Below, one piece after another: positions 42,547 through 50,596 of a stretch of DNA of 64,000 nucleotides. The notes below the pieces were generated by a model that saw nothing but the letters and a program-made list of their open reading frames with translations, was not told the DNA's origin and searched no databases. Origin of the DNA: Candidatus Poribacteria bacterium (GTDB lineage: Bacteria; Poribacteria; WGA-4E; WGA-3G); assembly GCA_022827225.1 (NCBI GenBank), contig JAJDTJ010000035.1:62001-126000 (forward strand), in the 5' to 3' direction. Numbering within the stretch: the first letter of the stretch is position 1; every line of letters starts with the position of its first letter. The position numbers and the translations under genes are program-made.

Positions 42547-43584
42547 CTACGAGATTCGCACGGTTTCGCCTGTTTCTGAAGACAGCATCGCTGCATCGTA
42601 GACCTGCATCACTTTGCGGATTTCTTCAGGTTTGACAACCAATTTTTCACCTTTGTTTAATACGTCTGCAATGTTCTGGTAATAGGATTTCCATGTCGTC
42701 TGGACGCTTTCAACGACGCGTTCACGGTTCTCACCACCTGCCTCGGTCCAGACCTTGGCATAGTTTTCCGGGGCTTGTTCGGCGGCATCAATATTCCCTT
42801 CCCGCATCGGGCCTTCTTGTGGGTCGAGTCCGTATTTGATTAACCCGCCCAAATCGCCGACGATATACCAGCGCGGTTTCTCGGCTTTGGAGAGGTTACT
42901 GATCTCTATCTGATACCGGACATCGTTCTCGAACTTAATGATGAGGTTGCCATAGTTACCGATGTCCGTGTCCCATCGTGTGTTGTAGTGAATATCGCAG
43001 AAGACGTATTCAACGGGTGCCGTTACGAGCTGCAGTGCCTGATCAACGAAGTGTGCGGGCCAATCGTAAAGGATGCCACCGCTCTGGCTTTTGATCCCCC
43101 GCCAACCTCCCGGTGCCCCATAGCGCATAATCGCAACCTGATAAAGATAAGGCGTTCCGAGCAGACCGTCATCAATAATTTTTTTGACGGTATTATAGTC
43201 CCAATCCCATCTACGGTTGTGAAAGACACTGAGCAGGACATCGTTCCGTTTGCTGGCAGCGATCATCGCATCCGCTTCGTCGGTATTCATCGCCATGATT
43301 TTATCTGTGACGACATGTTTACCAGCGTCCATCGCTTTGATAGCGAGTTCGGCGTGGGTGTCGTGCGGTGTGGCTAACACAACGAGGTCAACAGCGTCAT
43401 CTGCAATCACTTCGTCGATGGTTTCATAACTTTTCGCATTTGGGTATGCTTGGCGTGCAGCCTCTCGGCGTTCAGTATCTCGTGTCGCAATGGCGTAAAG
43501 GTTTAACCCGTCTGCCAAACTGACGAGATAGGAGTGAAAGGCGCGTCCTGCGTATCCGTAGCCGATAACGGCGGTGTTTACCAT
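42547..43584 (-). CDS. Gfo/Idh/MocA-family NAD(P)-dependent oxidoreductase
   Basis: The protein has 345 residues. The N-terminal Rossmann fold shows AVIGYGYAGRAF. The cofactor-side lysine region reads GKHVVTDKIMA in place of the usual EKP motif. The C-terminal substrate domain contains the family's YDWPAHFVDQAL segment with the conserved His. Family members oxidise or reduce sugars, inositols and related polyols. Paralogues are very numerous in Poribacteria-type genomes, and the substrate cannot be predicted. No ribosome site is obvious before the ATG. Confidence 0.87.
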   Translation of the reverse strand: MVNTAVIGYGYAGRAFHSYLVSLADGLNLYAIATRDTERREAARQAYPNAKSYETIDEVIADDAVDLVVLATPHDTHAELAIKAMDAGKHVVTDKIMAMNTDEADAMIAASKRNDVLLSVFHNRRWDWDYNTVKKIIDDGLLGTPYLYQVAIMRYGAPGGWRGIKSQSGGILYDWPAHFVDQALQLVTAPVEYVFCDIHYNTRWDTDIGNYGNLIIKFENDVRYQIEISNLSKAEKPRWYIVGDLGGLIKYGLDPQEGPMREGNIDAAEQAPENYAKVWTEAGGENRERVVESVQTTWKSYYQNIADVLNKGEKLVVKPEEIRKVMQVYDAAMLSSETGETVRIS

Positions 43585-43688
43585 AATTAGTTTTCAGTTA
43601 TTGGTTGTCGGTTCTCAGTTTGATATTTGGTAACTTCCGAATCAATTGGCAACCTCAACCAATCCCTCCTTTGGTAGTGGTTTTCAGT

Positions 43689-44486
43689 TTAACGTCTGTC
43701 ATTTAGTGTCCAGTCGTAATCTAAGTATTGGAATTTAATGTCCGATGCTAACACAAAATCTGCATCTTCAGGTGGTAGGTAATCGGCGAGAAAATCCGCT
43801 ACACCGTCGTAACCTTCATAGAAATCAGTTTTATACCACTTAAAGATCTTTGAGAGGTAGACGCGGCGTTTGGCTCGGTCGAATTTGATGTTCTCTGGAT
43901 TCTGAATGAAGTTGAATGTAGCAGTTTCAAGGCGTTCCTCAATATCTTCAGCGGAAAATGCTCGGTTTTCGATAGGTGGGCAGCTGCTTGAGGCGCACAC
44001 AAGGATGAAATGCACGCGCGGATCCACAAATTCTGTGCGGATGGTGCCGTGTTCAATCTCATTGAGTGTGTAAGTTTTACCCGCAACTTGGAACTTCAGT
44101 CGATAGAAGAACCCGCCAAACCATTTGACTTTCCGGACGCTTGTTGTCGGATAATGGTCGATAACCCCTTTAATGACAAGTGCGTTGTAGGCGTTAACCC
44201 AGAATGCTAACTGCGCATTGTAGGATAGTTCTGTTGGATTCGCAACTGCTAACAGATCCAAGTATCTCTCCAGTTTTTCCGGGTTTGCCTTCAATTTGGT
44301 ATAGTTAACCCGTCCCTCTTTATCGACATGTTCTTGCAAAACCTGATCGAATAGATCGTGAGAGAAAGACGCTGCATCTACAGGCTCATGCACGCGTGGA
44401 TCGGCTTCGACGCGGAAATGATAAAGGAAAAGCACACTCAATACAGATAAGAGCAAGAGACATATAATTAGGATTCGGTTTTTCAT
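43689..44486 (-). CDS. DUF547-domain protein, membrane-anchored or secreted
   Basis: The protein has 265 residues. The ATG at 44486 has GGAGAGGAA directly upstream. It opens with a hydrophobic export signal (about 4-20). The DUF547 core is clear: QLAFWVNAYNALVIKGV, VHFILVCASSSCPPIENRAF and LSKIFKWYKTDF. DUF547 proteins are papain-like in fold, with the conserved Cys in SSCP and a His nearby (VHF), but no activity has been established to my knowledge. The gene stands alone between an oxidoreductase and the enolase-superfamily gene. Confidence 0.85.
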   Translation of the reverse strand: MKNRILIICLLLLSVLSVLFLYHFRVEADPRVHEPVDAASFSHDLFDQVLQEHVDKEGRVNYTKLKANPEKLERYLDLLAVANPTELSYNAQLAFWVNAYNALVIKGVIDHYPTTSVRKVKWFGGFFYRLKFQVAGKTYTLNEIEHGTIRTEFVDPRVHFILVCASSSCPPIENRAFSAEDIEERLETATFNFIQNPENIKFDRAKRRVYLSKIFKWYKTDFYEGYDGVADFLADYLPPEDADFVLASDIKFQYLDYDWTLNDRR

Positions 44487-44499
44487 ATTCCTCTCCAAG

Positions 44500-44527
44500 T
44501 CCCCCTGATAAGGGGATTTAGGGGGTT
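44500..44527. repeat. CCCCCTGATAAGGGG-type dispersed repeat
   Basis: CCCCCTGATAAGGGG followed by ATTTAGGGGG lies between the DUF547 gene and the enolase-superfamily gene. A related copy (CCTGATAAGGGGGGTGAGGG) is at about 60906-60925. Confidence 0.45.
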
Positions 44528-44535
44528 AAATGTCC

Positions 44536-45615
44536 TCACGCATACTGTTCCAAAACATTTCGGTCAATTTCGATGCCTAATCCGGGTGCTTGTGGAACGT
44601 CAACGTATCCATCAACAGCATTTATCGGTTCTTGCGCTAACGCCGTTCGGAGTCGGTTTTCGGTCATATCAAACTCCAAGAGCGAGGGGATCGGATTGAG
44701 TGCATCCGGCGCATCTGGGAGCGTGGCTTGCCAATGTAGCGTCGCTGCAAGGCGGATACTACTGCCCCACATGTGCGGTAGCACGCGAACATAGTTGGCA
44801 CTCGCCATTGCGGTAATTTTTCGGCATTCTGTGAAACCGCCTGCGATACTCACATCCGGTTGCACGATATCTAACCCACGCTTCTGCAATAAATCTCGGA
44901 ATGCCCAACGTCCCTGTAGCATCTCGCCACCAGCGACTCGGACCTTTAGCGCGTGTCGGATTTCCCGATAGCCTACTACATCGTCGGTGGTAATCGGTTC
45001 TTCGTACCAGAAGATATCGTTGCCCAAGATCTTTTGTCCAACGTCAATCGCTGTGCCGACATCGTAGCCACAATTTGCATCGACAGCGAAAAGCGTCCCA
45101 TCACCGATAGCGCGTCGAACTGCAGCGACGTTTTTCACGTCGTACGCCTCACCGAAACCGATCTTCATCTTGACAGCCGGAAACCCCGCATCCACATACC
45201 CTTTCGCCTCATCCATCAACGCTTGTGTGATGTCGGGTTTATCCTTTTTGAAAAGTCCGCTTGCGTAAGCCGGAATTTTCAACCGAAACGCGCCGCCGAG
45301 GAGTTGATAGATCGGCATATCAAGTGCTTTGCCGATGATGTCCCAAAGTGCGATATCTATGCCACTGAGTGCACCGATGTTTCCACGCATCGCTTCCCAG
45401 ATCCGCTCCGTTTCAAAAGGCGATTGTCCGATTAGGTGTGTCTGAATTGCGGAGGCGGATGGCGTGCTTATGCCCTCACCCCAACCGGTAATGCCAGCGT
45501 CTGTGGAAATTTCGACGACACTGGCGGTTCGCGTTTTCGTCCACCCCCGCGAGTTAGCGAACGGTTCAAGGAGTGGATAACGTAAATTGTAAGTTTTAAC
45601 GTCGGTAATTTTCAT
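44536..45615 (-). CDS. Enolase-superfamily (mandelate racemase/muconate lactonizing) enzyme
   Basis: The protein has 359 residues with a complete set of catalytic residues: the K-x-K pair K149/K151 in AVKMKIG, metal ligands D179 (AVDANCGY), E205 (WYEEPI) and E231 (AGGEM), and a histidine H281 in VLPHMWG. This places it in the mandelate-racemase subgroup, which dehydrates or racemises acid sugars after abstracting the alpha-proton. The exact sugar acid is not deducible. It could act downstream of amidohydrolases and oxidoreductases like those in this window, but they are not contiguous. Confidence 0.87.
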   Translation of the reverse strand: MKITDVKTYNLRYPLLEPFANSRGWTKTRTASVVEISTDAGITGWGEGISTPSASAIQTHLIGQSPFETERIWEAMRGNIGALSGIDIALWDIIGKALDMPIYQLLGGAFRLKIPAYASGLFKKDKPDITQALMDEAKGYVDAGFPAVKMKIGFGEAYDVKNVAAVRRAIGDGTLFAVDANCGYDVGTAIDVGQKILGNDIFWYEEPITTDDVVGYREIRHALKVRVAGGEMLQGRWAFRDLLQKRGLDIVQPDVSIAGGFTECRKITAMASANYVRVLPHMWGSSIRLAATLHWQATLPDAPDALNPIPSLLEFDMTENRLRTALAQEPINAVDGYVDVPQAPGLGIEIDRNVLEQYA

Positions 45616-45755
45616 GGTTTCGGGATTTGTATTCGATTTTTAAAGTATGTGCCTCGTTTCATGAGGACTCACGATTTATATCTATTCTATCACAACCGCC
45701 ACATTTTTTGCAGGAAAAACGGAATGTGAGCGCAGCCTGGCGTGAAAAAGAAAAA

Positions 45756-45776
45756 GGCAAGGTTAAAAACCTCGCC
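45756..45776. repeat. Palindromic repeat GGCAAGGTT / AACCTCGCC
   Basis: A near-perfect hairpin of the same family as 19148-19168, here with one mismatch in the stem. It lies in the 261-bp gap between the enolase-superfamily gene and the Kelch sigma-factor gene. Confidence 0.5.
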
Positions 45777-45876
45777 AATAGATTTGGAGACGCATCTGTA
45801 AAACGATATTGAAAATTCAATTACTACTTTTTTATCGTGCGCTTGGTTTCACAAATTTTTTTATTCCATTGGCACG

Positions 45877-47763
45877 TTAAGGAGCTGCTTTTGGGTCGTA
45901 AACTTGGACGCTCGTAACGGGTCCTCCGCCAAAAATATAGATTTGCCCATCGATCACCTCAGTTTTATGTCCCCATTTACCAATGGGCATATCTGGCTTT
46001 TGGATCCAATGGTCGGTTGCGGGATCGTAGATTTCAATCGTTGAAAGTTTTTTAAATTCCTCATTTTTCGTAAAGTAACCACCTATAACATAGATTTTTC
46101 CATCAATTACGCTTGCTGTGTGCAACGCTTTCGGAGCAGACATCTCTGTTCTTTCACGCCATTGATTCGTTTTTGGATTGAATACTTCAACATTGGAAAG
46201 GTACACATCTAACTGGCCCTCAATCTGTGACCAACCCAACCCGCCGATAGCATAGATTTCTCCGTTGACAACATCAATTGCTGCGGAACAACGCGCACGG
46301 TTCATACTTTGGACTTTTGTCCATGTGTCCGTTGCTGGATCATATACCACCACCGTTTCTAACTTCGGCTGTTGATTCGTATTTAACCACCCGCCAACGG
46401 CATAGATTTTTCTATCCACAACGCAGGTCATGGTCTTCCTCGGTGTGGGCATATCCGCTTTCTGGGTCCATGTATCGGTAACCGGATCATACATTTCTAC
46501 GGTTGCGAGTTCTTCACTCTCGGAACTGAAACCGTGAGGCATCTGAATTGTCTTTATTTTTGACCCACCAATAGCGTAGATTTTTCCATCAACAACTGAG
46601 ACAGATACATCAGACCTCGGTGTCGGCATATTCGTCTTTTGTTCCCATGTATCGGTTTTCGGGTCGTACATTTCTACTGTTGAAGTCGATATATCCCCAA
46701 ATTCGCCCCTTTTGAGTTGTATATTGCCGCCGATCACGAACACTTTTCCGTTCACGAGAGATGTCGCAAAACCTGTTCGAGCTGTCGGCATGTCGGTTTT
46801 CCGCGTCCACTGTAATGTAGCGGATACGAGAGAATTTCGCTGTGTATCGGACACAAGAGGCGTTTCAGTGGTCTGCAGTCCTACCCCGCCGTTTTTATCG
46901 GCGGAAAGTGATCGTCCGACCTGTCGCCGCAGATCGGGTTTTAAATCAATATCGAGAAGGATAGCGGTATCAACAATTTCGACCGTAGGTTCGGCGACTG
47001 CCTCGAAACTGTAGGGTTTCTGAAAGTGGACGAAGTATTGGTTGGTCGCACCTAACAGCATGGCAACCAGAAGGGTCGCCACACCAAGAGCACCCCACGG
47101 GAGCAGCGGCTTTGCCACCGGAGGCGGTGTCGGTTTCAGGTCAGCGACTTGCCGCATGATGTTCCCTGTTAGGTTGGTGGGGAATTGCACACCGCCGAGA
47201 ATTTCCTGAACTAAGAGTTCTTGGTCTTCCCGTAAACGCTTTCGCGCCCGCCAGAGGCGGTTTGTGATGGTGTTTACGGAAACCCCTAAGAATTTGCTTA
47301 TCTCCTTTGCTGTCATTTCACCGAGATAGTGGAGCGTCATGACCGTACGCTCACTCTCTGGCAGTTTCGACAGCAATTTTTCGGCGATTTCATGGCGATG
47401 CTCGGTCCGTTGTACTTCACGTTGTTCCGAGGTATAATGGGCATAAGAAGATTCTTCTATTTCTTCCACAGGTGTGTCCTCCAGCGATTGCATGGCAGGT
47501 TTGTGTCTTTGGAGCCAATTCAGGCAAAGTCGATTTGCGATGACATAGAGCCACCCTGCAAATTGATTGGGATTCTTGAGTGTTGAAAGTTTCTTGTATG
47601 CTTGAAGAAAGGTATCTTGTGTAATTTCTTCAGCATAGTGAAAATCGTTAACCTTCCGCCATGCAAGGGCGTGAACACCCTTTTGGTGCCTTTGAACTAA
47701 AGTATTGAAGGCATCATCGTCGCCTGACAAAATTCTGCGAATCAGTTGAGCATCGTTTTCCAC
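45877..47763 (-). CDS. ECF sigma factor fused by a membrane helix to a six-blade Kelch propeller
   Basis: The protein has 628 residues, starting at a GTG (47763) with GGGAG upstream. Sigma-2 occupies about 8-75 (DAFNTLVQRH, AEEITQDTFLQAYKKL) and sigma-4 about 125-180 (LPESERTVMTLHYLGEM, VSVNTITNRLWRARKRL). A single membrane helix follows (about 223-239). The extracytoplasmic part has six Kelch repeats (about 310-625) with the pattern YDPKTDTW ... MPTPR ... DGKIYAIGG. The domain order implies an inner-membrane sigma factor held by its own sensor. Release might need proteolysis; no anti-sigma gene is adjacent. It is a paralogue of 50597-53491. Confidence 0.87.
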   Translation of the reverse strand: MENDAQLIRRILSGDDDAFNTLVQRHQKGVHALAWRKVNDFHYAEEITQDTFLQAYKKLSTLKNPNQFAGWLYVIANRLCLNWLQRHKPAMQSLEDTPVEEIEESSYAHYTSEQREVQRTEHRHEIAEKLLSKLPESERTVMTLHYLGEMTAKEISKFLGVSVNTITNRLWRARKRLREDQELLVQEILGGVQFPTNLTGNIMRQVADLKPTPPPVAKPLLPWGALGVATLLVAMLLGATNQYFVHFQKPYSFEAVAEPTVEIVDTAILLDIDLKPDLRRQVGRSLSADKNGGVGLQTTETPLVSDTQRNSLVSATLQWTRKTDMPTARTGFATSLVNGKVFVIGGNIQLKRGEFGDISTSTVEMYDPKTDTWEQKTNMPTPRSDVSVSVVDGKIYAIGGSKIKTIQMPHGFSSESEELATVEMYDPVTDTWTQKADMPTPRKTMTCVVDRKIYAVGGWLNTNQQPKLETVVVYDPATDTWTKVQSMNRARCSAAIDVVNGEIYAIGGLGWSQIEGQLDVYLSNVEVFNPKTNQWRERTEMSAPKALHTASVIDGKIYVIGGYFTKNEEFKKLSTIEIYDPATDHWIQKPDMPIGKWGHKTEVIDGQIYIFGGGPVTSVQVYDPKAAP

Positions 47764-47886
47764 TGTTACAATCTCCCATAGTGCGCGAGCAGATTTAGTT
47801 GTACCTGCCTTGCCATGATGAAATCTGTTTGCATAAGCGAGGTAATGAGAACAACAACGCCAATAACGATAATTTTTTAAAAGATT

Positions 47887-48780
47887 TCACTGCTTAAGTC
47901 TTCCCCATGTTATTGCAAGTTTTCCTTCTGCTTCGACAGCAAGCGCGTTCCCAATCTTGGCACCATTTTTACCTACCAGATGATGTGCATTGCCCGATGC
48001 ATCTGAAAATTGCTGTGCCCCACCCGGTTCATCAAAATGCCATAAGGCAACCGTCTTTGCGTCATCTTTGAACTTGTCATCTGGCATAAAGCCTTTTTTG
48101 TTGACATCGTAACGCGCCTCCGTTGAGATGCGGACCTCATCAATATATCCAGTGAAGGAATCAAGAAACGCTTTGGTCGGCGGCCGACCAGGCATCACAA
48201 TTATCTTTCCAAACCCGCCGAGCACGAAGTCCTTTGGACGCAAACCACGAGGATCACGATCATGTCCGAGAGGGAACCCGTTTTGGTGTGTCCCTCCGAA
48301 ATCATTGACGATCGCCGTTACCTGATTCCCCTTTACCTGATGAACGATGTGGTACCACTGGTTCAACGCAACCGAGATCGGGAAAGCTAGCGTCCGACCG
48401 AACCCTCCATCAACATAGGAATTCATTTGCAAGACGAGGTCCCCCTTCGGCGGATCGGTATTTACGGCATTCGCCAGTTCATTGAATTGACCTTCATTGT
48501 TTACAATGACCATATCCACCTGTTGATGGAGTATCACCAATACCGTCGTGTCCTTTTTGTCGGGCGGTGCAGTCAGATATATCCACGCTTCAAAGGTGAA
48601 TTCCTCCGTGCCATCCGGTAAGAGATAACCAAAGGTTTCAAAATCTAAAACGGCGTAGTCATCGACCCCGTCGAGGACTAAATAGTTACCTCCCGCGGGG
48701 GATGGCGGTGGCAACGCTTTAGCACTCAACGGAATTAATGAAAGTAAAAAGAGGCATGTAAGGATTTGTCGGTGTCCCAT
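47887..48780 (-). CDS. Secreted LamG/concanavalin-like lectin-fold protein
   Basis: The protein has 297 residues with AAAGGAGAT before the ATG. It opens with a signal peptide (MGHRQILTCLFLLSLIPLSA) and continues with a LamG-like jelly roll: YLVLDGVDDYAVLDF, EEFTFEAWIYL, then WYHIVHQVKG, GYIDEVRIS and a final block ALWHFDEPGGAQQF. These are the standard landmarks of LamG/Laminin_G_3 modules that bind carbohydrates. No catalytic site is seen. It lies 123 bp upstream of, and on the same strand as, the Kelch sigma factor and may be a partner sensed at the surface. Confidence 0.8.
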   Translation of the reverse strand: MGHRQILTCLFLLSLIPLSAKALPPPSPAGGNYLVLDGVDDYAVLDFETFGYLLPDGTEEFTFEAWIYLTAPPDKKDTTVLVILHQQVDMVIVNNEGQFNELANAVNTDPPKGDLVLQMNSYVDGGFGRTLAFPISVALNQWYHIVHQVKGNQVTAIVNDFGGTHQNGFPLGHDRDPRGLRPKDFVLGGFGKIIVMPGRPPTKAFLDSFTGYIDEVRISTEARYDVNKKGFMPDDKFKDDAKTVALWHFDEPGGAQQFSDASGNAHHLVGKNGAKIGNALAVEAEGKLAITWGRLKQ

Positions 48781-48942
48781 TTTTTATCTCCTTTGTTATG
48801 CGTAGTGAAAATTTAATTACTGTCTTTAATCAAGGAACCTAACGTCCAACGTTTCTTCATGGTTTACGAGACTTCGGGCGTAAAGCCCAATGCTTTAGCT
48901 TTGGGATATAAGCCCGCTAAGGACGTTATATCCGAAATAAAT

Positions 48943-48971
48943 TTGATTTTTCGGTGAAATTGTGGTATAAT
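48943..48971 (+). promoter_or_regulatory. tnpB promoter
   Basis: TTGATT at 48943-48948, 17-bp spacer, perfect TATAAT at 48966-48971. The predicted start of transcription (about 48978) coincides with the first stem of the structured leader. Confidence 0.75.
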
Positions 48972-48976
48972 TAACG

Positions 48977-49064
48977 TATCAAGTTGGCAGACATGCTAAG
49001 CGTTGCCACACGGCAATGTGTCTGCCTACCCACTTAGCGGGGGTTAAAGACTTGATACTTGATA
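48977..49064 (+). ncRNA. Structured 5' leader of tnpB with a pseudoknot and two alternative closing helices
   Basis: Stem S1: TATCAAGT (48977-48984) can pair with ACTTGATA at 49050-49057 or with a second identical copy at 49057-49064, five bases from the ATG. Stem S2: GGCAGACA (48986-48993) with TGTCTGCC (49019-49026). Stem S3: CGTTGCC (49001-49007) with GGCAATG (49012-49018) and a 4-nt loop. Pseudoknot: GCTAAG (48995-49000) with CTTAGC (49033-49038). No Shine-Dalgarno is visible near the ATG. The exclusive choice of S1 partner could switch translation. I do not recognise it as a named riboswitch. Confidence 0.55.
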
Positions 49065-49068
49065 TACC

Positions 49069-50187
49069 ATGAAAACTTATAAATATCCTTTTTATGATCA
49101 GTCTAATTGTATCCGTATAGGTAACTTGCTTGACGATATGTGGCAAGTGCATGTATATTTCCATAAGTGGCAGCGTCAGCGTTACAAAGACGGTTTGCCT
49201 TATGCGAACTATGCTGGAATGTGTTCTCACTTGTCTGAGTTGAAACGGACGACACACCCGCATTGGCAAGCGTTGCCGAGTCAAGCTGTTCAACAAGAGC
49301 TTAGACGTATTGATAAAGCTTATGATCGTTTTTTCAAGAAACTCGGTGGTAGACCGAAGATTAAAAAGCGACATAAATTTAAATCTATCACTTACCCGGG
49401 TTCTGCAGGTTGGTCTCTGAAAAACAATCGGCTTACGATAACCTTTCGTAAATGGAATCCGAAAACACGCAAATGGCAGTTTGATAGGATACCGTACACC
49501 TTTCATAAGCACCGTCAATGGCATGGGACTCTTAGTCAAGTTACGATAAAGCGTGATAGTTGCGGGAACTATTGGCTTTGTCTTACAACAACCTATAAAG
49601 ATTTTAGACCGCTGCCGACAACAGGTAAAAGCGTTGGGGCAGATTTCGGCATGAAAGACGCATACTTGACACTTAGCACGGGTGAGAAGATACAACACCG
49701 CCAACCCTTGAAACAGTCCTTGAACAAACTTCGGTCTCTCAACAAAGCATTGAGTCGTAAAGTCAAAGGTTCTAACGGCTGGTGGCGTTGTGTCAGACAA
49801 ATCGCACGGCTGCACCGTAAGATTTCTAATCAACGCAAAGATTTTCACTGGCAACTGGCAAGCAAGCTTTGTAAGAAGTTTGATACGATTGTCGTTGAAA
49901 CGCTGAACCTTGACGGTATGAAACGACTGTGGGGGCGTAAAGTCTCCGACCTTGCATTCTACCAATTTGTTGAGATATTGAGGTATAAGTGTGGTAAACA
50001 TAAGCGTCTTCTCAAACAAATTAATCAATGGACTGCGACAACAAAACCTTGCAGTCATTGTGGTTTTCATAATAAAAACCTAACCTTGAAAGATAGGCAG
50101 TGGACATGTCCTGAATGTGGTTCTGACCATGATAGAGACATCAACGCTGCGATCAACATATTGCGGGCAGGGATAGCCGTTACGTAA
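49069..50187 (+). CDS. tnpB: TnpB (IS200/IS605 OrfB) RNA-guided nuclease
   Basis: The protein has 372 residues, a usual TnpB length. The RuvC-like triad is present: D192 in VGADFGMKDAY, E277 in IVVETLNLDG and D357 in HDRDINAAINI. The zinc ribbon is CSHC (328-331) with CPEC (347-350). The N-terminus and the K/R-rich segment at 95-105 bind the guide RNA. TnpB cuts DNA next to a transposon-associated motif, guided by RNA from the element's right end, and helps retain the element. No frameshift or lost catalytic residue is seen, so it appears active. A long ORF on the opposite strand is only a shadow. Confidence 0.92.
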   Translation: MKTYKYPFYDQSNCIRIGNLLDDMWQVHVYFHKWQRQRYKDGLPYANYAGMCSHLSELKRTTHPHWQALPSQAVQQELRRIDKAYDRFFKKLGGRPKIKKRHKFKSITYPGSAGWSLKNNRLTITFRKWNPKTRKWQFDRIPYTFHKHRQWHGTLSQVTIKRDSCGNYWLCLTTTYKDFRPLPTTGKSVGADFGMKDAYLTLSTGEKIQHRQPLKQSLNKLRSLNKALSRKVKGSNGWWRCVRQIARLHRKISNQRKDFHWQLASKLCKKFDTIVVETLNLDGMKRLWGRKVSDLAFYQFVEILRYKCGKHKRLLKQINQWTATTKPCSHCGFHNKNLTLKDRQWTCPECGSDHDRDINAAINILRAGIAVT

Positions 50188-50310
50188 CGATATGCCTGTA
50201 GAACACTACAGGGAAACGCCCGCTGGTGGAGCGAAAATAAGACGGTGGACTCTTTGAGAAAACCGCAGTCGCTATGAAACCGAAGCCCACGCCTTTAGGC
50301 GTTGGGTGCT
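50090..50310 (+). ncRNA. Putative omega RNA (reRNA) scaffold of TnpB
   Basis: The 3' end of tnpB and the following 120 bases contain ordered hairpins: CTGTAG-aaca-CTACAG at about 50200 and the right-end stem CCCACGCC / GGCGTTGGG at 50286-50306. In studied TnpB elements the scaffold overlaps the 3' end of the gene and the guide is the flanking DNA just past the right end. Boundaries here are approximate. Confidence 0.45.
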
Positions 50311-50596
50311 ATCACCTCGATTTAACACTTGAGGATTCATTCCATAGGTTAGACTTTCGATATGTATTATATCCTTTATAATTAAAGACACAATTTTTGG
50401 GGAAAAATTGTGCATAGTTTGAAAAAAAATGATAGTGGATCTTAAAAATTAATGAGGGAAACCGAACCTACCGACCCTGGGGCTGAGACGGTTATTATTT
50501 TAAAAATTGACACCTATGGTTCAGTTGGAATGCAGGTTGCATTTGGACAAGTACGCCGCAAAACTTCACCAGCAAAATTCTTTTCGGAGAGATGCT
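50188..50596. other. Right end of the IS element and flank (409 bp)
   Basis: It holds the TnpB guide scaffold and right-end hairpin, then flanking sequence. An open frame at 50452-50670 is not convincing because it overlaps the 3' end of the sigma-propeller gene and lacks a ribosome site. No further gene is seen. Confidence 0.55.

Larger units (their letters stand above)
48868..50320 (+). mobile_element. IS200/IS605-type element carrying only tnpB (IS1341-like)
   Basis: The left end has nested hairpins (CCCAA at 48886-48890 with TTGGG at 48901-48905, and GGATATAA at 48904-48911 with TTATATCC at 48926-48933). The right end has the CCCACGCC-TTTA-GGCGTTGGG stem (50286-50306) followed by TGCTATCAC. 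There are no terminal inverted or target repeats, as expected for single-strand IS605 transposition. No tnpA (Y1 transposase) is present, so it must move in trans or is immobile. Exact boundaries are uncertain by about 30 bp. Confidence 0.72.

Noticed and set aside
48979-50070. Long ORF of 363 codons on the strand opposite tnpB
   Set aside because: It is the antisense shadow of tnpB, with no protein family resemblance and no ribosome site; tnpB has intact catalytic residues.
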